DNA of 64,000 bases, taken from assembly GCA_937625935.1 (NCBI GenBank), contig OW569354.1:124001-188000 (forward strand), read 5' to 3'. The notes beneath the pieces are model-generated. The model was not told where the DNA came from. It did no database searches and saw only the letters and a list, made by a program, of their open reading frames with translations. A program made the position numbers and the translations under genes. Source of the stretch: Tetramitus jugosus. Its lineage: Eukaryota > Heterolobosea > Eutetramitea > Acrasida > Vahlkampfiidae. Positions 33,531 through 43,165 of the stretch are shown here, one piece after another. How positions within the stretch are numbered: the first letter of the stretch is position 1; every line of letters starts with the position of its first letter.

Positions 33531-34265
33531 ATGTGTGCCCTTGCGAGATCATCGACTACTACTCCTCTGGATCATGTCGCACTCAACTTGTTGAATTGTC
33601 CAACAGAGAGTCATTTACAGCCCGTTGTTCTGCTTACCACAGGTTCGTACAATCCAGTTCACAAGATGCATATCCACACGATTGCGGAAGCGAAAAAGGA
33701 ATTGGAAACGAGATATAACATGGTAGTACTAGGTGCTTTTATTTCTCCATCTCATGATCGTTATGTGGGAAACAAGTTGAAAACAGATGCCATACTAGGT
33801 GAGCATCGATTGGCCATGTGTGATAGTGCCATTCAAGATGCCGGTTATGGAGAATGGTTAATGGTTGATCGATGGGAATGCATGAATTCTAACTTTATTG
33901 ATTTTCCATCATGTGTCCGGACCATGAAGGAATATGTGAACCAAACAATTGTGGGCAATTATCAAGAGATTAAGGTGCTGTACTTGTGTGGAAGTGACTT
34001 GTTTTTGAAGTGTGGCCAATTGAGAGGACTACGGAATCGTGGCAGTGGTGTAGTGGTACTCAAGAGGGACGACGGTAGCTCATTAGGAATGGATCAAGTC
34101 CTTACATCTGATCCATCGACCAATCTGTATGTCATGAAGTCAAACATGCTGGAGAAGAATGATGTGTCCTCGACAATGATTAGAACATTGAAGCAAAAGA
34201 ATGAAGACTACTCGTATCTCACCTTTCCATCCGTGTACGAATACATGACTCGGCACAACCTCTAA
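33531..34265 (+). CDS. NMNAT: Nicotinamide mononucleotide adenylyltransferase
   Basis: Single exon, 244 aa. Nucleotidyltransferase signature TTGSYNPVHKMHIHTI (GSFNPxxxxH type), then GAFISPSHDRYVGNK, EHRLAMCDSAI, WLMVDRWE, LYLCGSDL and the C-terminal NDVSSTMIRT (SSTxxR) motif. It makes NAD from NMN and ATP. The length matches eukaryotic NMNATs. No targeting signal is obvious. Confidence 0.96.
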   Translation: MCALARSSTTTPLDHVALNLLNCPTESHLQPVVLLTTGSYNPVHKMHIHTIAEAKKELETRYNMVVLGAFISPSHDRYVGNKLKTDAILGEHRLAMCDSAIQDAGYGEWLMVDRWECMNSNFIDFPSCVRTMKEYVNQTIVGNYQEIKVLYLCGSDLFLKCGQLRGLRNRGSGVVVLKRDDGSSLGMDQVLTSDPSTNLYVMKSNMLEKNDVSSTMIRTLKQKNEDYSYLTFPSVYEYMTRHNL

Positions 34266-34475
34266 CAGCATAATAAAAAACCTTCAAATACATCTCCGTC
34301 AAATACAGACAGCAGATGAGAACGCAACATCAGCTATTTTGACAGAAAAGATATTCCCCGCAATTCAAAATCACGTCAAAATCCCCAAAAGCTTTTTCTT
34401 CTCAGAAGGACCAAAAGAACGAACAACCACAGCAACAACACGTATATCCACACAGAAGTAGATCTTCTGATCATC

Positions 34476-36584
34476 ATGCTTGAATCTTTTTTTGTGATCC
34501 TTCTCGTGGGAGGTCTCATCGCAGCTCTCTGTCAAATCCTATTTATCAAAGTCAAGAGAAGCTCCACTCGTTTCTCCAAGCCAGTCATTGTCCAACCTAA
34601 GCAAGACTCTGTGGCGAACCGATTGATCATGAGTGCTGATACGACTCATGACTCACCTAGTGCCAACAAAAAAATCAAGACAATTGCTTCGCCGCAAACA
34701 CCAACGACAGATGCAAGTGAGGAGACATTGTTGGGTGGTGGTGGTGGTGGTGGCTTGAGAAAGAGAAGAAGTAGATGCTCTAGCTTGAGTCCTCAACAGC
34801 AATCTCCTCTGTCCTCTCCTTCTTCGATTCTTGCCAAGTCATCAAGCTTATTGAGTTCTTCATCTGCCTCCTCATCTGGTGAGCTTGTTGAAAACAAGAG
34901 CTTAGAGTCACAATCGTTGTACTCACTCAATGTCGATGATGACAATGACATATTTGATGAGAGCGAAATGTGTAATTTGAGCAATCGTGCCTTGACAATG
35001 CTACCAATGGACTTTCAAAAGACTCTCCTTGGAAAGAGTGGCAGTGCATTGGTGGTAAAGTACCTTGATCTCAGTGCCAATCAATTGTCAGTGTTACCTG
35101 CTTGGTTCTTCCAAAATGCTCAACTCAATCAACAGTTGATTCGATTGGATTTGTCTCAAAACAACTTTTTTGAAGTACAGAACGGATTGAGCAAGATGAA
35201 TCACTTGAAATATTTGAATTTGAGTAATAATCGATTGGCACAGTTTCCAACAGCTGTTTTACAGTGTAGTGAGTTGATGAGCTTGGATCTATCTGATAAT
35301 TCAATTGAATTGTTGCCTCGAGATGTGTCTCAATTGCAAAATTTGAGAGAATTAGACATTTCTGACAATTCTTTGTTGAGTTTACCTGAATCAGTCATCG
35401 ACATGAAGAACCTGAACCAATTTTATTTGCAAAACAACAAGTTTATCGACAGTATCCACCATATATTGAGCGAAATGCAAAAGAATAATCCACAGCTGAA
35501 AATATCACAGATGGACACAGAAAAGGAGAAGCGCAAGTCAGGTCCTGTTCGTAGAACAATTGCAAATCGAGTGAAATCAAAGCAAGATCGTCTTCATGCC
35601 CTCAAAGAATTGCTCAAGAGCGAGAAGCAGTACTGCTTCTTTTTGAATGTGATGTACAATGAATTTTACAAACAACTCACCTTGAGAGCAGATAGCAATT
35701 GCACTCTAGATTTTAGCAAAGTGGAACTCGCCGACGATATCAAGAAGGCAATGTTTCCTACTGGCTTGGCAGCTATTGTGAACTTTAATTTGCAGTTGCT
35801 TGCAGAAATTGAGAAATGCATCAAGGTGGATAACGATGAAATATTGGATAAGAGTGAAGTAGGAAATGTGTTTATTGAGAGAGCTGCATTCTTCAAGGTG
35901 TACAGCAATTATATTTCTGGATATCACTCTGCGCACCGACTTTTGATGAAAACTATCAATGAGAATGAAGAGTTCGCAAAGGTGATTCAAAAGGGCCGCT
36001 CGCTGCCTGGAGTTAATGGAATTGATCTTCCTAGTTTGTTGATTATGCCAATTCAGCGTATTCCTCGCTATGTACTCCTGTTGAAGGCTATTGCGGAAAA
36101 CACAGATTCATTCCATCCAGACTTCAAATCATTGAACAAAGCAATTGAATTGATGTCCGACAATGCTACCTATGTCAACAAAAAGATTGCTGAGGCTGCC
36201 AATTTACGAAAGGTGATGGATATTCAACAAGAATTGAATTTCCAGGATCTTGTGGCACCTCACAGGACCTTTGTCAAGGAAGGCAACCTTCATTTGAGAA
36301 AAACTGGCCAAGATATCACGCAAGAAAGTCAAGTCAAACTCTTCTTGTTCAATGACCTGTTGATCATCACCGAATTCAAGCTCCTTTATGCTTTGTTTGG
36401 AGACTTTATTCGCAGATATGAGCTTGACCAAGTGGAACTGCAGAACTGCACAGAAGAGAACGAGTTCGATCTTGTTGTGCCAAGCTTTGACAAGTCATAC
36501 AGAATTCGTGCCAACAACAGCACAGAAAAGAGCGCATGGTTCAATTCCATTCAAAAGTACATTGAAGAAAGTACTGTCGAGTAA
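34476..36584 (+). CDS. Membrane-anchored LRR-DH-PH Rho guanine nucleotide exchange factor
   Basis: Single exon, 702 aa. Residues 1-25 form a hydrophobic anchor (SFFVILLVGGLIAALCQILF) followed by basic residues. Next is a Ser-rich disordered stretch with a Gly run. LRRs occupy about 170-340 (LDLSANQLSVLPAWFF, LRLDLSQNNFFEV, YLNLSNNRLAQFP, SLDLSDNSIELLP, ELDISDNSLLSLP). The DH domain follows from about 365 (RLHALKELLKSEKQYC; CR3 helix LPSLLIMPIQRIPRYVLLLK). The C-terminal PH domain is at about 590-695. It should activate Rho/Rac-type GTPases at a membrane. The LRR-DH-PH order is seen in amoebae; the TM anchor is the odd part. Confidence 0.92.
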   Translation: MLESFFVILLVGGLIAALCQILFIKVKRSSTRFSKPVIVQPKQDSVANRLIMSADTTHDSPSANKKIKTIASPQTPTTDASEETLLGGGGGGGLRKRRSRCSSLSPQQQSPLSSPSSILAKSSSLLSSSSASSSGELVENKSLESQSLYSLNVDDDNDIFDESEMCNLSNRALTMLPMDFQKTLLGKSGSALVVKYLDLSANQLSVLPAWFFQNAQLNQQLIRLDLSQNNFFEVQNGLSKMNHLKYLNLSNNRLAQFPTAVLQCSELMSLDLSDNSIELLPRDVSQLQNLRELDISDNSLLSLPESVIDMKNLNQFYLQNNKFIDSIHHILSEMQKNNPQLKISQMDTEKEKRKSGPVRRTIANRVKSKQDRLHALKELLKSEKQYCFFLNVMYNEFYKQLTLRADSNCTLDFSKVELADDIKKAMFPTGLAAIVNFNLQLLAEIEKCIKVDNDEILDKSEVGNVFIERAAFFKVYSNYISGYHSAHRLLMKTINENEEFAKVIQKGRSLPGVNGIDLPSLLIMPIQRIPRYVLLLKAIAENTDSFHPDFKSLNKAIELMSDNATYVNKKIAEAANLRKVMDIQQELNFQDLVAPHRTFVKEGNLHLRKTGQDITQESQVKLFLFNDLLIITEFKLLYALFGDFIRRYELDQVELQNCTEENEFDLVVPSFDKSYRIRANNSTEKSAWFNSIQKYIEESTVE

Positions 36585-36755
36585 ACAACAAAGACATTAT
36601 TGCAAGTATTCAATACAACAGGTTGTTTTAACGCCAATGTTTTCTCCGACGTTGTAAAAATTTTGGTTCGGATAATTACCGACCGACAAGCAACAAAAAC
36701 ACAAAAGACAAAAAGCTTTTTTTCACGCGTGCCACATTTTCACATTAAGCCAATC

Positions 36756-37412
36756 ATGCAAGCTTCAGTCAAGAGATTTTTGCTCCAACAATCCGCAACA
36801 TCACACAGAGCTCTCTTATGCAACAGCAATACCAGCAGATGTCTCTTGAATACTACTCCTTATCACAACAACAATAACAATAACAACAGTCATCGCCTCT
36901 TCCACATTGCTCATCCAAGCTTGTTCAATGCATCACCAATAACTCCATCTACAGCTGAAGCTACGACCACTACCACATCTACCACATCTACTCCATCATC
37001 AACATCGACCACTACCACCACTACATCAGCATCAGCAGAGCAATTGAAGGCTCGCGGTAGAATCTTGTTCATTACGTTGGCCAATTCTCGTTTCCACAAG
37101 AGCAAGCATTTGACTGAGGCATTCAAGGTGTTGGGACTCAAATTGATCAATCAAACTGTTGTTCACAAGGACACACCATCGATTCGCGGTCTCGTTTTCC
37201 GTGTGAGAAATTTTGTGACTGTGGAGAGCGTTTCCACTGCAGAATTGTTCCCAGAAGGCACTGAACATATTCAAGTCGAGAGAAAGAGCAGATCGGACAT
37301 GAGAAAGGAATGGGTCGCACAAAAGAAGGAACAACGCCACAACACTGCTGCTCATTTGGAAGAGGCTGAGAGAGTCGTTGCAGAGTACAAGCGAAAACAA
37401 CAACAACAATAA
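36756..37412 (+). CDS. MRPL30: Mitochondrial large-subunit ribosomal protein uL30m
   Basis: Single exon, 218 aa. Start at MQASVKRFLLQQ, an amphipathic mitochondrial presequence; the frame is open further upstream but without leader character. A long Asn run and a Thr/Ser tract separate the presequence from the conserved domain: ARGRILFITLANSRFHKSK, AFKVLGLKLINQTVVHKDTP and SIRGLVFRVRNFVTVE, which fit bacterial L30 throughout. A basic Gln-rich tail follows. The low-complexity insert within a mitoribosomal protein is notable. Confidence 0.93.
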   Translation: MQASVKRFLLQQSATSHRALLCNSNTSRCLLNTTPYHNNNNNNNSHRLFHIAHPSLFNASPITPSTAEATTTTTSTTSTPSSTSTTTTTTSASAEQLKARGRILFITLANSRFHKSKHLTEAFKVLGLKLINQTVVHKDTPSIRGLVFRVRNFVTVESVSTAELFPEGTEHIQVERKSRSDMRKEWVAQKKEQRHNTAAHLEEAERVVAEYKRKQQQQ

Positions 37413-37470
37413 ATGCATAAGGAAATCAATTTAAAATAAATAAACAACGTTTTTACATCAAAAATTTTTC

Positions 37471-39513
37471 TTAGTTTATTCTTGCTTTGAAATAGTGAGC
37501 ATTTCTTCTGCTCCCTTGTTCTTCTTCCTCATCGTCGTCTGACTCATCAGATTCTTCATCACTGCTGCTTTCATCGTCTGTATATTCTTCCCTGCTATCT
37601 TCTTCTTCATCTTGTTCGCTATCCCCCTCTTCATAGTCACTGTCATCATCATCCTCGTCATCACTATCATAGGAATGCTTTCTTCCACGTGCATGACCTT
37701 CTTTGTCATCTTCCTCTTCCTCTTCTTCATCCTCTTCCTCATCTTCATCGTGAATTGATCTAAAATCAAATCCGCCCAGAGAACATGGGTTGGGGCTTGC
37801 AGGTGACAACAAATCACTGAGATAGTCGACAGAGCTAGCGGTCGATGCGTTGGCACCTGATTTTCTTTTTAGATCCGATATCTCCACTTCATCCTCGCGA
37901 GGAGAATGGACCTTTGATGGTGATGGGAGACGACTAACGTTATTTGAGTGATTGTTTTCTCGGTCGTTTTCATCGTCGTATTCCGTGCCCAAATCACCTA
38001 ACAAGTGCTTTCGACATGCGTGATACGCACTGTCACTGTGGCGAACATCGAACATGTTTTGGGTCTTTTGACACGTGCTATTGGCCAAGAAACAGCACTG
38101 TGGATCCGCGTAGGTCACCTGTTGATCCTTACCACTGGAGAAGAATGAAAAGGAGCCACTTTGATTGAAGATGGGCAGACAAAACAGGAAGGAAATGCCA
38201 GGACAGCAATGTTCTTCACCGAGTCGTGCAGACAAGAGTTGATTGACTTGAGGCTTGAGAATCGAGTGAACGCACAGTGGTAGACCATCAAACGTCCACG
38301 AAGTAACACAGTACATGCGTGTAACAGAGGGTAATGAACCACCATAGGGAATCAAATCTTGCTTGTACACTGTAATTTCATCCAATGTGTACAACTCGTT
38401 CAACAATAGGGAACAAGTTTCATCATCCAAATGCTTCAGTATGGTTTCACTGTCCATCATTTGAATCATGATGTCTTCTTGCTTGGGCTCTTTGTTTTGT
38501 TGAGCAAAGGACTCATAGTCATCATCATCACAATCATCGCAATCTTGTTCCTCATAGTTTTCCTCATCTTCATCCTCGTCATCATCATCATCATTGGTGC
38601 CACAATTATGCCACGATTCTTCTTCATCTTCATGGTCATCATCATGGTCATCGTCATATTCTTCTTCTTCTTCATCATCATCATAATCAGAGGAGGATGA
38701 TTGATTGAATGGATCATCTTGATGTGGTTCTTGTTGTTCTTGTTGTGCCAAAATCTGAGCAAACAATCGCATTTGAGTCTCATTGTTGATGCACATGCGT
38801 TTCACTCGTCCAATATACTTTTTGGGCTCTCTGCTGTTGGCTGCTCTGCCCTTCTCCACATGGAGCAATCTCAAGTATTCTGACATGATCCTAGAGACAT
38901 GCTCAGGTTCTTCCTTACTGAACCAAAACATGGTCGATTGATGTGCATTAGAGCAGGGACTTGTGGCTGGAGTTGGCAACAGTGATTTTGGTTGTGGGAA
39001 CACTCTCCTTTGCGTCACTGGCGGAGTATATGGATTACTCGGAGAAAAACAATTTTTGCCCGATGGAGGAGAAATTAAGAGGGAGATTCGAGAAGAGAGA
39101 GATTCAACGATCGTTGGTGTGGAAACACCTTCATCTTCACAATCAGTGGTGCTCACCTTGTCACAACACGAGGGCACGTGCTTGTGTTCACTGTGGAACG
39201 TTTCAATTCGCAACGATTGAAATTTGTTGTTGTTATTGGAACAACTCATCATTGTTGATTGTTGTTGCAGTTGCTCTGTAATCGTTTTCACGATGGCTTC
39301 TTGTTGAGCATTATTATTATTATTATTATTATTTGTATTGTTATTGTTGATTTGTTGAGAGAGTAATGTAGTTGTTTCTCTCTTGTTGTTACCAGTCACA
39401 CAACAAGTCATTTCCTTGTGTGTTGCTGTTGCTGTTGAGTATTGTAGTTTGTTCATTTTGTTGTTGTTGTTGGAATAAGTTATCATGGTTGTTATTGTTG
39501 TTGCAGTAGTCAA
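37471..39513 (-). CDS. Acidic low-complexity orphan protein, 680 aa
   Basis: Single exon, 680 aa. Layout: Thr/Asn-rich N-terminus with an Asn run; an ordered segment from about 205 (MFWFSKEEPEHVSRIMSEYL, IGRVKRMCINNETQMRLFAQ); a very acidic Asp/Glu stretch; a second ordered segment from about 345 (YKQDLIPYGGSLPSVTRMYC, SWTFDGLPLCVHSI, many Cys and Phe); and a second acidic C-terminal region. I recognise no family. The alternation suggests a nuclear or nucleolar scaffold, but that is conjecture. Codon repeats (GAT/GAC, AAT) could mark expansions. Confidence 0.75.
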   Translation of the reverse strand: MTTATTITTMITYSNNNNKMNKLQYSTATATHKEMTCCVTGNNKRETTTLLSQQINNNNTNNNNNNNNAQQEAIVKTITEQLQQQSTMMSCSNNNNKFQSLRIETFHSEHKHVPSCCDKVSTTDCEDEGVSTPTIVESLSSRISLLISPPSGKNCFSPSNPYTPPVTQRRVFPQPKSLLPTPATSPCSNAHQSTMFWFSKEEPEHVSRIMSEYLRLLHVEKGRAANSREPKKYIGRVKRMCINNETQMRLFAQILAQQEQQEPHQDDPFNQSSSSDYDDDEEEEEYDDDHDDDHEDEEESWHNCGTNDDDDDEDEDEENYEEQDCDDCDDDDYESFAQQNKEPKQEDIMIQMMDSETILKHLDDETCSLLLNELYTLDEITVYKQDLIPYGGSLPSVTRMYCVTSWTFDGLPLCVHSILKPQVNQLLSARLGEEHCCPGISFLFCLPIFNQSGSFSFFSSGKDQQVTYADPQCCFLANSTCQKTQNMFDVRHSDSAYHACRKHLLGDLGTEYDDENDRENNHSNNVSRLPSPSKVHSPREDEVEISDLKRKSGANASTASSVDYLSDLLSPASPNPCSLGGFDFRSIHDEDEEEDEEEEEEDDKEGHARGRKHSYDSDDEDDDDSDYEEGDSEQDEEEDSREEYTDDESSSDEESDESDDDEEEEQGSRRNAHYFKARIN

Positions 39514-40083
39514 ATATTTGTGGTAAAGTTTGAATTGAAAAAGACATTGTCAAATGTTTTGTTTTGGATCACAAATGCAAAAGGGAAAAGCTATTGGAGA
39601 GAGTAGTAGGTAATTGTTTGTTTGTTGTTACGGTTTGATTTTGTTGTTGAGAGTCAAATCAATTCTTAGTGTTGTTGAGTGTTCATATTTTCAAAAGAAA
39701 AGTGTGTGTGAATGAACGACAGCTATGTGAAAGGTTGAATGTGGTGGTGGTAGTGGGTAAGGATAATAGGTAATGGGGTTGTGTGTGGAGGTATGTTGTT
39801 GTGGATTTGTGGAAGATGGTTGTGTGAGGTTTTGGTCTCTCAAACTAGTGCAGTGTAGCTCTCTCGGTTCGTAACGTTAGCTTTTGTGTGCTTTTTCTTT
39901 CGCTTTTTTTTGTTCACGAATGCGCACGCAATCTAGAGGGACGCGGTGGGTAGGAATGATTGACAACATGTGAAGAACGAGGGCGCAACTTGACCTGCCG
40001 GAAAAGAGGAGAATTTTTTGGAGAGCTACAACTTTTTTGTAACGTTGGAACTTGAAGAAATAGTGACAAAAAGAACCTGGAGT
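39514..40083. other. Intergenic region, 570 bases
   Basis: Between the acidic orphan start and the stop of the quinone oxidoreductase gene. It is T/G-rich on the plus strand, likely the orphan leader and promoter plus the 3' region of nothing visible. I see no ORF of substance, RNA gene or repeat unit. Confidence 0.5.
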
Positions 40084-41082
40084 TTATTTTCTCAGGCTCT
40101 TCAATACTCTCAGCACGATTTTACCTACGGCTGCTCTGGATTCAATTTCTTGATGGGCTAGTTTTACATCTTGCAAGTTGAAGGACTTGTGGATGTTCAC
40201 CTTGAGCTCGCCCGAGGCAACCCATCTGAATAAATCCTGAGCTCTACGATCTGTTTCCTCCTCTGTTACAGTGAAATCAACGAGCGAAGGGCGGGTCATT
40301 CTGATAGATCCATACTTTGTTAGCAACAGAGGATCCACTGGTGGCACAGGACCAGAGGCATTTCCAAAGAATACAACATCACCTCTTCTGCCTACACTCT
40401 TCATACTTTGTTCCCAGGTTGATGCACCAACACCATCGTACACCACGTTGACACCACTTGGTACAATCTTTCGAACTTCATCACTCACCACAACACCAGA
40501 CTTGGAGTAAACAATCGTGTGAGTCGCACCAAAATTCTTTGCTAATGTAGCCTTTTCTTCGCTTCCAACTGTTCCAATAATGTTCTTTGCTCCCTTGATA
40601 CGACAAATCTGAGTAATGAGCTGACCTGTGCCTCCAGCAGCGGCATGCACCAACACAGAGCTCTCTTTGGACACTGGATGACAATCATGAACCAAGTAGT
40701 GAGCAGTCATTCCATTGACCATGCATGCTACAGCACTATCCAATGGAACATTATCAGGTATCTTAACAACCTTATCTGCACCGACAGCCACGTACTCTGC
40801 ATAACATCCTCTTCCATAGACACCAACACGATCACCAACCTTTACATTCTTGACAGAGTCACCGACATTGGTGACTACACCAGTAGCATCACTACCAAGA
40901 GTGAAAGGATACTTATCAGCCTTGTACAAACCATTTCTAAAGTAAGTGTCAATAAAGTTCACACTGGAATAGTGTACTTGGACGATGACTTGATTGGGAG
41001 AAGTGATGATAGGCTTGGGTGCATCAGTTACAAACTTGAGAACGTCGATCCCTCCTGTTTCTTCGATTACGACAGCTTCCAT
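40084..41082 (-). CDS. Zeta-crystallin-like NADPH:quinone oxidoreductase
   Basis: Single exon, 332 aa from MEAVVIEETGG at 41082. The frame is open to 41418, but the added residues would overlap the divergent TFIIE gene and look non-coding. Medium-chain dehydrogenase features: VHYSSVNFIDTYFRNGLY, YPFTLGSDATGVVTNVG, GDRVGVYGRGCYAEYV, VLVHAAAGGTGQLITQIC (nucleotide-binding AAxGGxG) and VVYDGVGASTWEQS. No zinc ligands are present, as usual for quinone oxidoreductases. An alternative start at 41193 would add a 37-residue basic leader. Confidence 0.95.
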   Translation of the reverse strand: MEAVVIEETGGIDVLKFVTDAPKPIITSPNQVIVQVHYSSVNFIDTYFRNGLYKADKYPFTLGSDATGVVTNVGDSVKNVKVGDRVGVYGRGCYAEYVAVGADKVVKIPDNVPLDSAVACMVNGMTAHYLVHDCHPVSKESSVLVHAAAGGTGQLITQICRIKGAKNIIGTVGSEEKATLAKNFGATHTIVYSKSGVVVSDEVRKIVPSGVNVVYDGVGASTWEQSMKSVGRRGDVVFFGNASGPVPPVDPLLLTKYGSIRMTRPSLVDFTVTEEETDRRAQDLFRWVASGELKVNIHKSFNLQDVKLAHQEIESRAAVGKIVLRVLKSLRK

Positions 41083-41385
41083 TGTGTACAATTGTTGATC
41101 TGTGTTGATGTGTTTCGACTTGTTGTTTTGATCAACGAGGCAAACGGACTTTGTTCGGATCATCATCCAGAAACCTTTTGTCCGCATTGACATAATTACA
41201 ATGAGCAATTTCAAGGAAATTCTGATTGCGCACAGACAGAAGCTTACTTGTGCATTTTGCCAGATCAAGAGAGGTATTTGACAATGTGCCGAATGAGAAA
41301 AAATGGTTTTATCAAGTTCAGCTCTCAGAAAAAAAAATGCATCACAAAAGTTTTTTTTGCGAGCAAAAACAAGTGAAGCACCATC

Positions 41386-42862
41386 ATGAGTTACGCATTT
41401 GATGAAGATTATAATCACCCAGCCGCCAGACTGGTGCGCTACATTGCCAGAGCTTTCTTTGATGATCTATCGATTGTCATCTTGGACAAGCTACTAGAAG
41501 TCTATGAGTACGTATCCAGCCATTATTGATTGATGTCAAGAAATGATCATTTTGATCAAGTCAAATACTGTTTGATTTTCAAATGAAAACTCACACTTGA
41601 AACATTTTTTTTTTGACATGACACCAATTAGGGTCAAGGAAAGTGATTTGGCAAACATGTTGCACGTGCCTCAAAAAGATGTGATCAAAGCTTTGGGTAA
41701 CTTGAAGTCGTATCATGTTGTGGGTAGTTTTGCAGGAGCGACCAATGTGACCTATGTGACCAAGGATCAAGTCACTGGTCAAACGAGAAACATTATCAAG
41801 AGTGCAGTCAAGAAGGGAGGCAACATGTGGTTCATTGATTTCAAGGTGTTTCATGATGCGACAAAACTTCGCATGCATTACATGAGGGAACTCTGTCAGA
41901 AAAGGTCAGAAGTGGAAACAAGATATGCCTGCACGAATTCTAATTGTGGACTAGAGTACGATGAGATGGAATTGATGAATATTACGGATATGAATACTGG
42001 TATGGTGAATTGTAGTCGGTGTGGAAGTGAAGTGGATCTGATTTCTTCAACAACCGATGGAGAAGATGATGAGTCACCAATCAAGAAATTTGAGAGACAA
42101 ATGAAGCGAATTATTGATTGCTTGGATGAGATGAAAACAATGGTGATACCATCAGATATGGTAGCCAGACGAAAAGCTTCTTCTATTCTAACGAGAGAAG
42201 AGGCCAACCAGGAGAAGTACGAAAGAGAGAGGCAGATGCAGAGAGAGCAGACAATGGGTGGACACAGCGCTGGTGGATCCAAGCAAAGTAGACCAGCTCT
42301 CGGTGGTTTGGGAAGTACAGGTCACGGTGGTCAACTGAATCAAGGATTTAGAACGGGCAATCATCAGGCAAGCGCTGATGGACGTACAATTATTGTTCGC
42401 GAAGATGAAGAAGAGTCAGAGGATGAGTATGCCGATGTTGGAACACCAAAGGAAACGAGAGATAGTAGTTCTACCTTTGGACCCTTGCCTGACTTTTTGC
42501 TCGCAGATTCACACATTAACAGACAGGAAGAAGAAGAGAGGCGATTGCTACAGGAACAAGCTCAACAAAGAAAGAGACAGGAGCAGATCTTTGAACAAAC
42601 ATACAATACTTTATTGCATGGACATACACCAAGCGGTGAAAGTGCATCGCCTGCAGAAGTTGTAGAAGAAGAGGAAGCACCAGTTGAATCTGAACAGAAT
42701 CAGGAAAATAACGGTGCAGAGATCGTTTATGTACTTGTATCAGGTACTTCAATACCCATCGATCACATTACACCTGCCGAAATTAGCAACATGACTGATG
42801 AGGAGTACTCGGACTATTGTTCTAAAAGACAAACCTTGGGATTGGATGATGAATGGTTGTAA
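41386..42862 (+). CDS. GTF2E1: General transcription factor TFIIE alpha subunit
   Basis: Exons 41386..41507 and 41632..42862, intron 41508..41631 (124 nt), 450 aa. The winged-helix domain is split by the intron: AARLVRYIARAFFDDLSIVI, then VKESDLANMLHVPQKDVIKA. It is followed by WFIDFKVFHDATKLRMHYM and the zinc ribbon (C-x4-C in ACTNSNCGLEY, C-x2-C in VNCSRCGSEVD). The C-terminal half is acidic and Gln-rich, ending EYSDYCSKRQTLGLDDEW. It recruits TFIIH to the Pol II preinitiation complex. Confidence 0.95.
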
Positions 42863-43165
42863 ACTGGTAAAACTGAACAATCTTCTATTCCCCTTTTATA
42901 CAAGTTTTACTTTTCGATTATCGGATCCGACTTCCCGCTCTTCTTTTCGCCAAAAAAGAAGCAGTGTCGTGGTAGGAATCCTTGTCAATTATTCTTCGAC
43001 TCGTTAATCATTTGCCCAAGACAGACCGAGGACACTCAAACAAAATACCCAAGCTCTTCACACTCTCTCTTGAAAAAACCACGTAAGACAACTCCTGAGG
43101 AAATTTTATTTAGTTCAACTCTTTGTGTCCCAGAGTCCCAATTATTGGCTTAGTGTTGCGCGATC
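42863..43165. other. Intergenic region before the rhodopsin kinase gene
   Basis: 303 bases. It holds the 3' end of the TFIIE gene and the putative promoter and leader of the rhodopsin kinase. No recognisable motif stands out. Confidence 0.5.

Noticed and set aside
41083-41418. N-terminal extension of the quinone oxidoreductase
   Set aside because: It overlaps the divergent TFIIE gene, and its composition is unlike a targeting peptide or domain.
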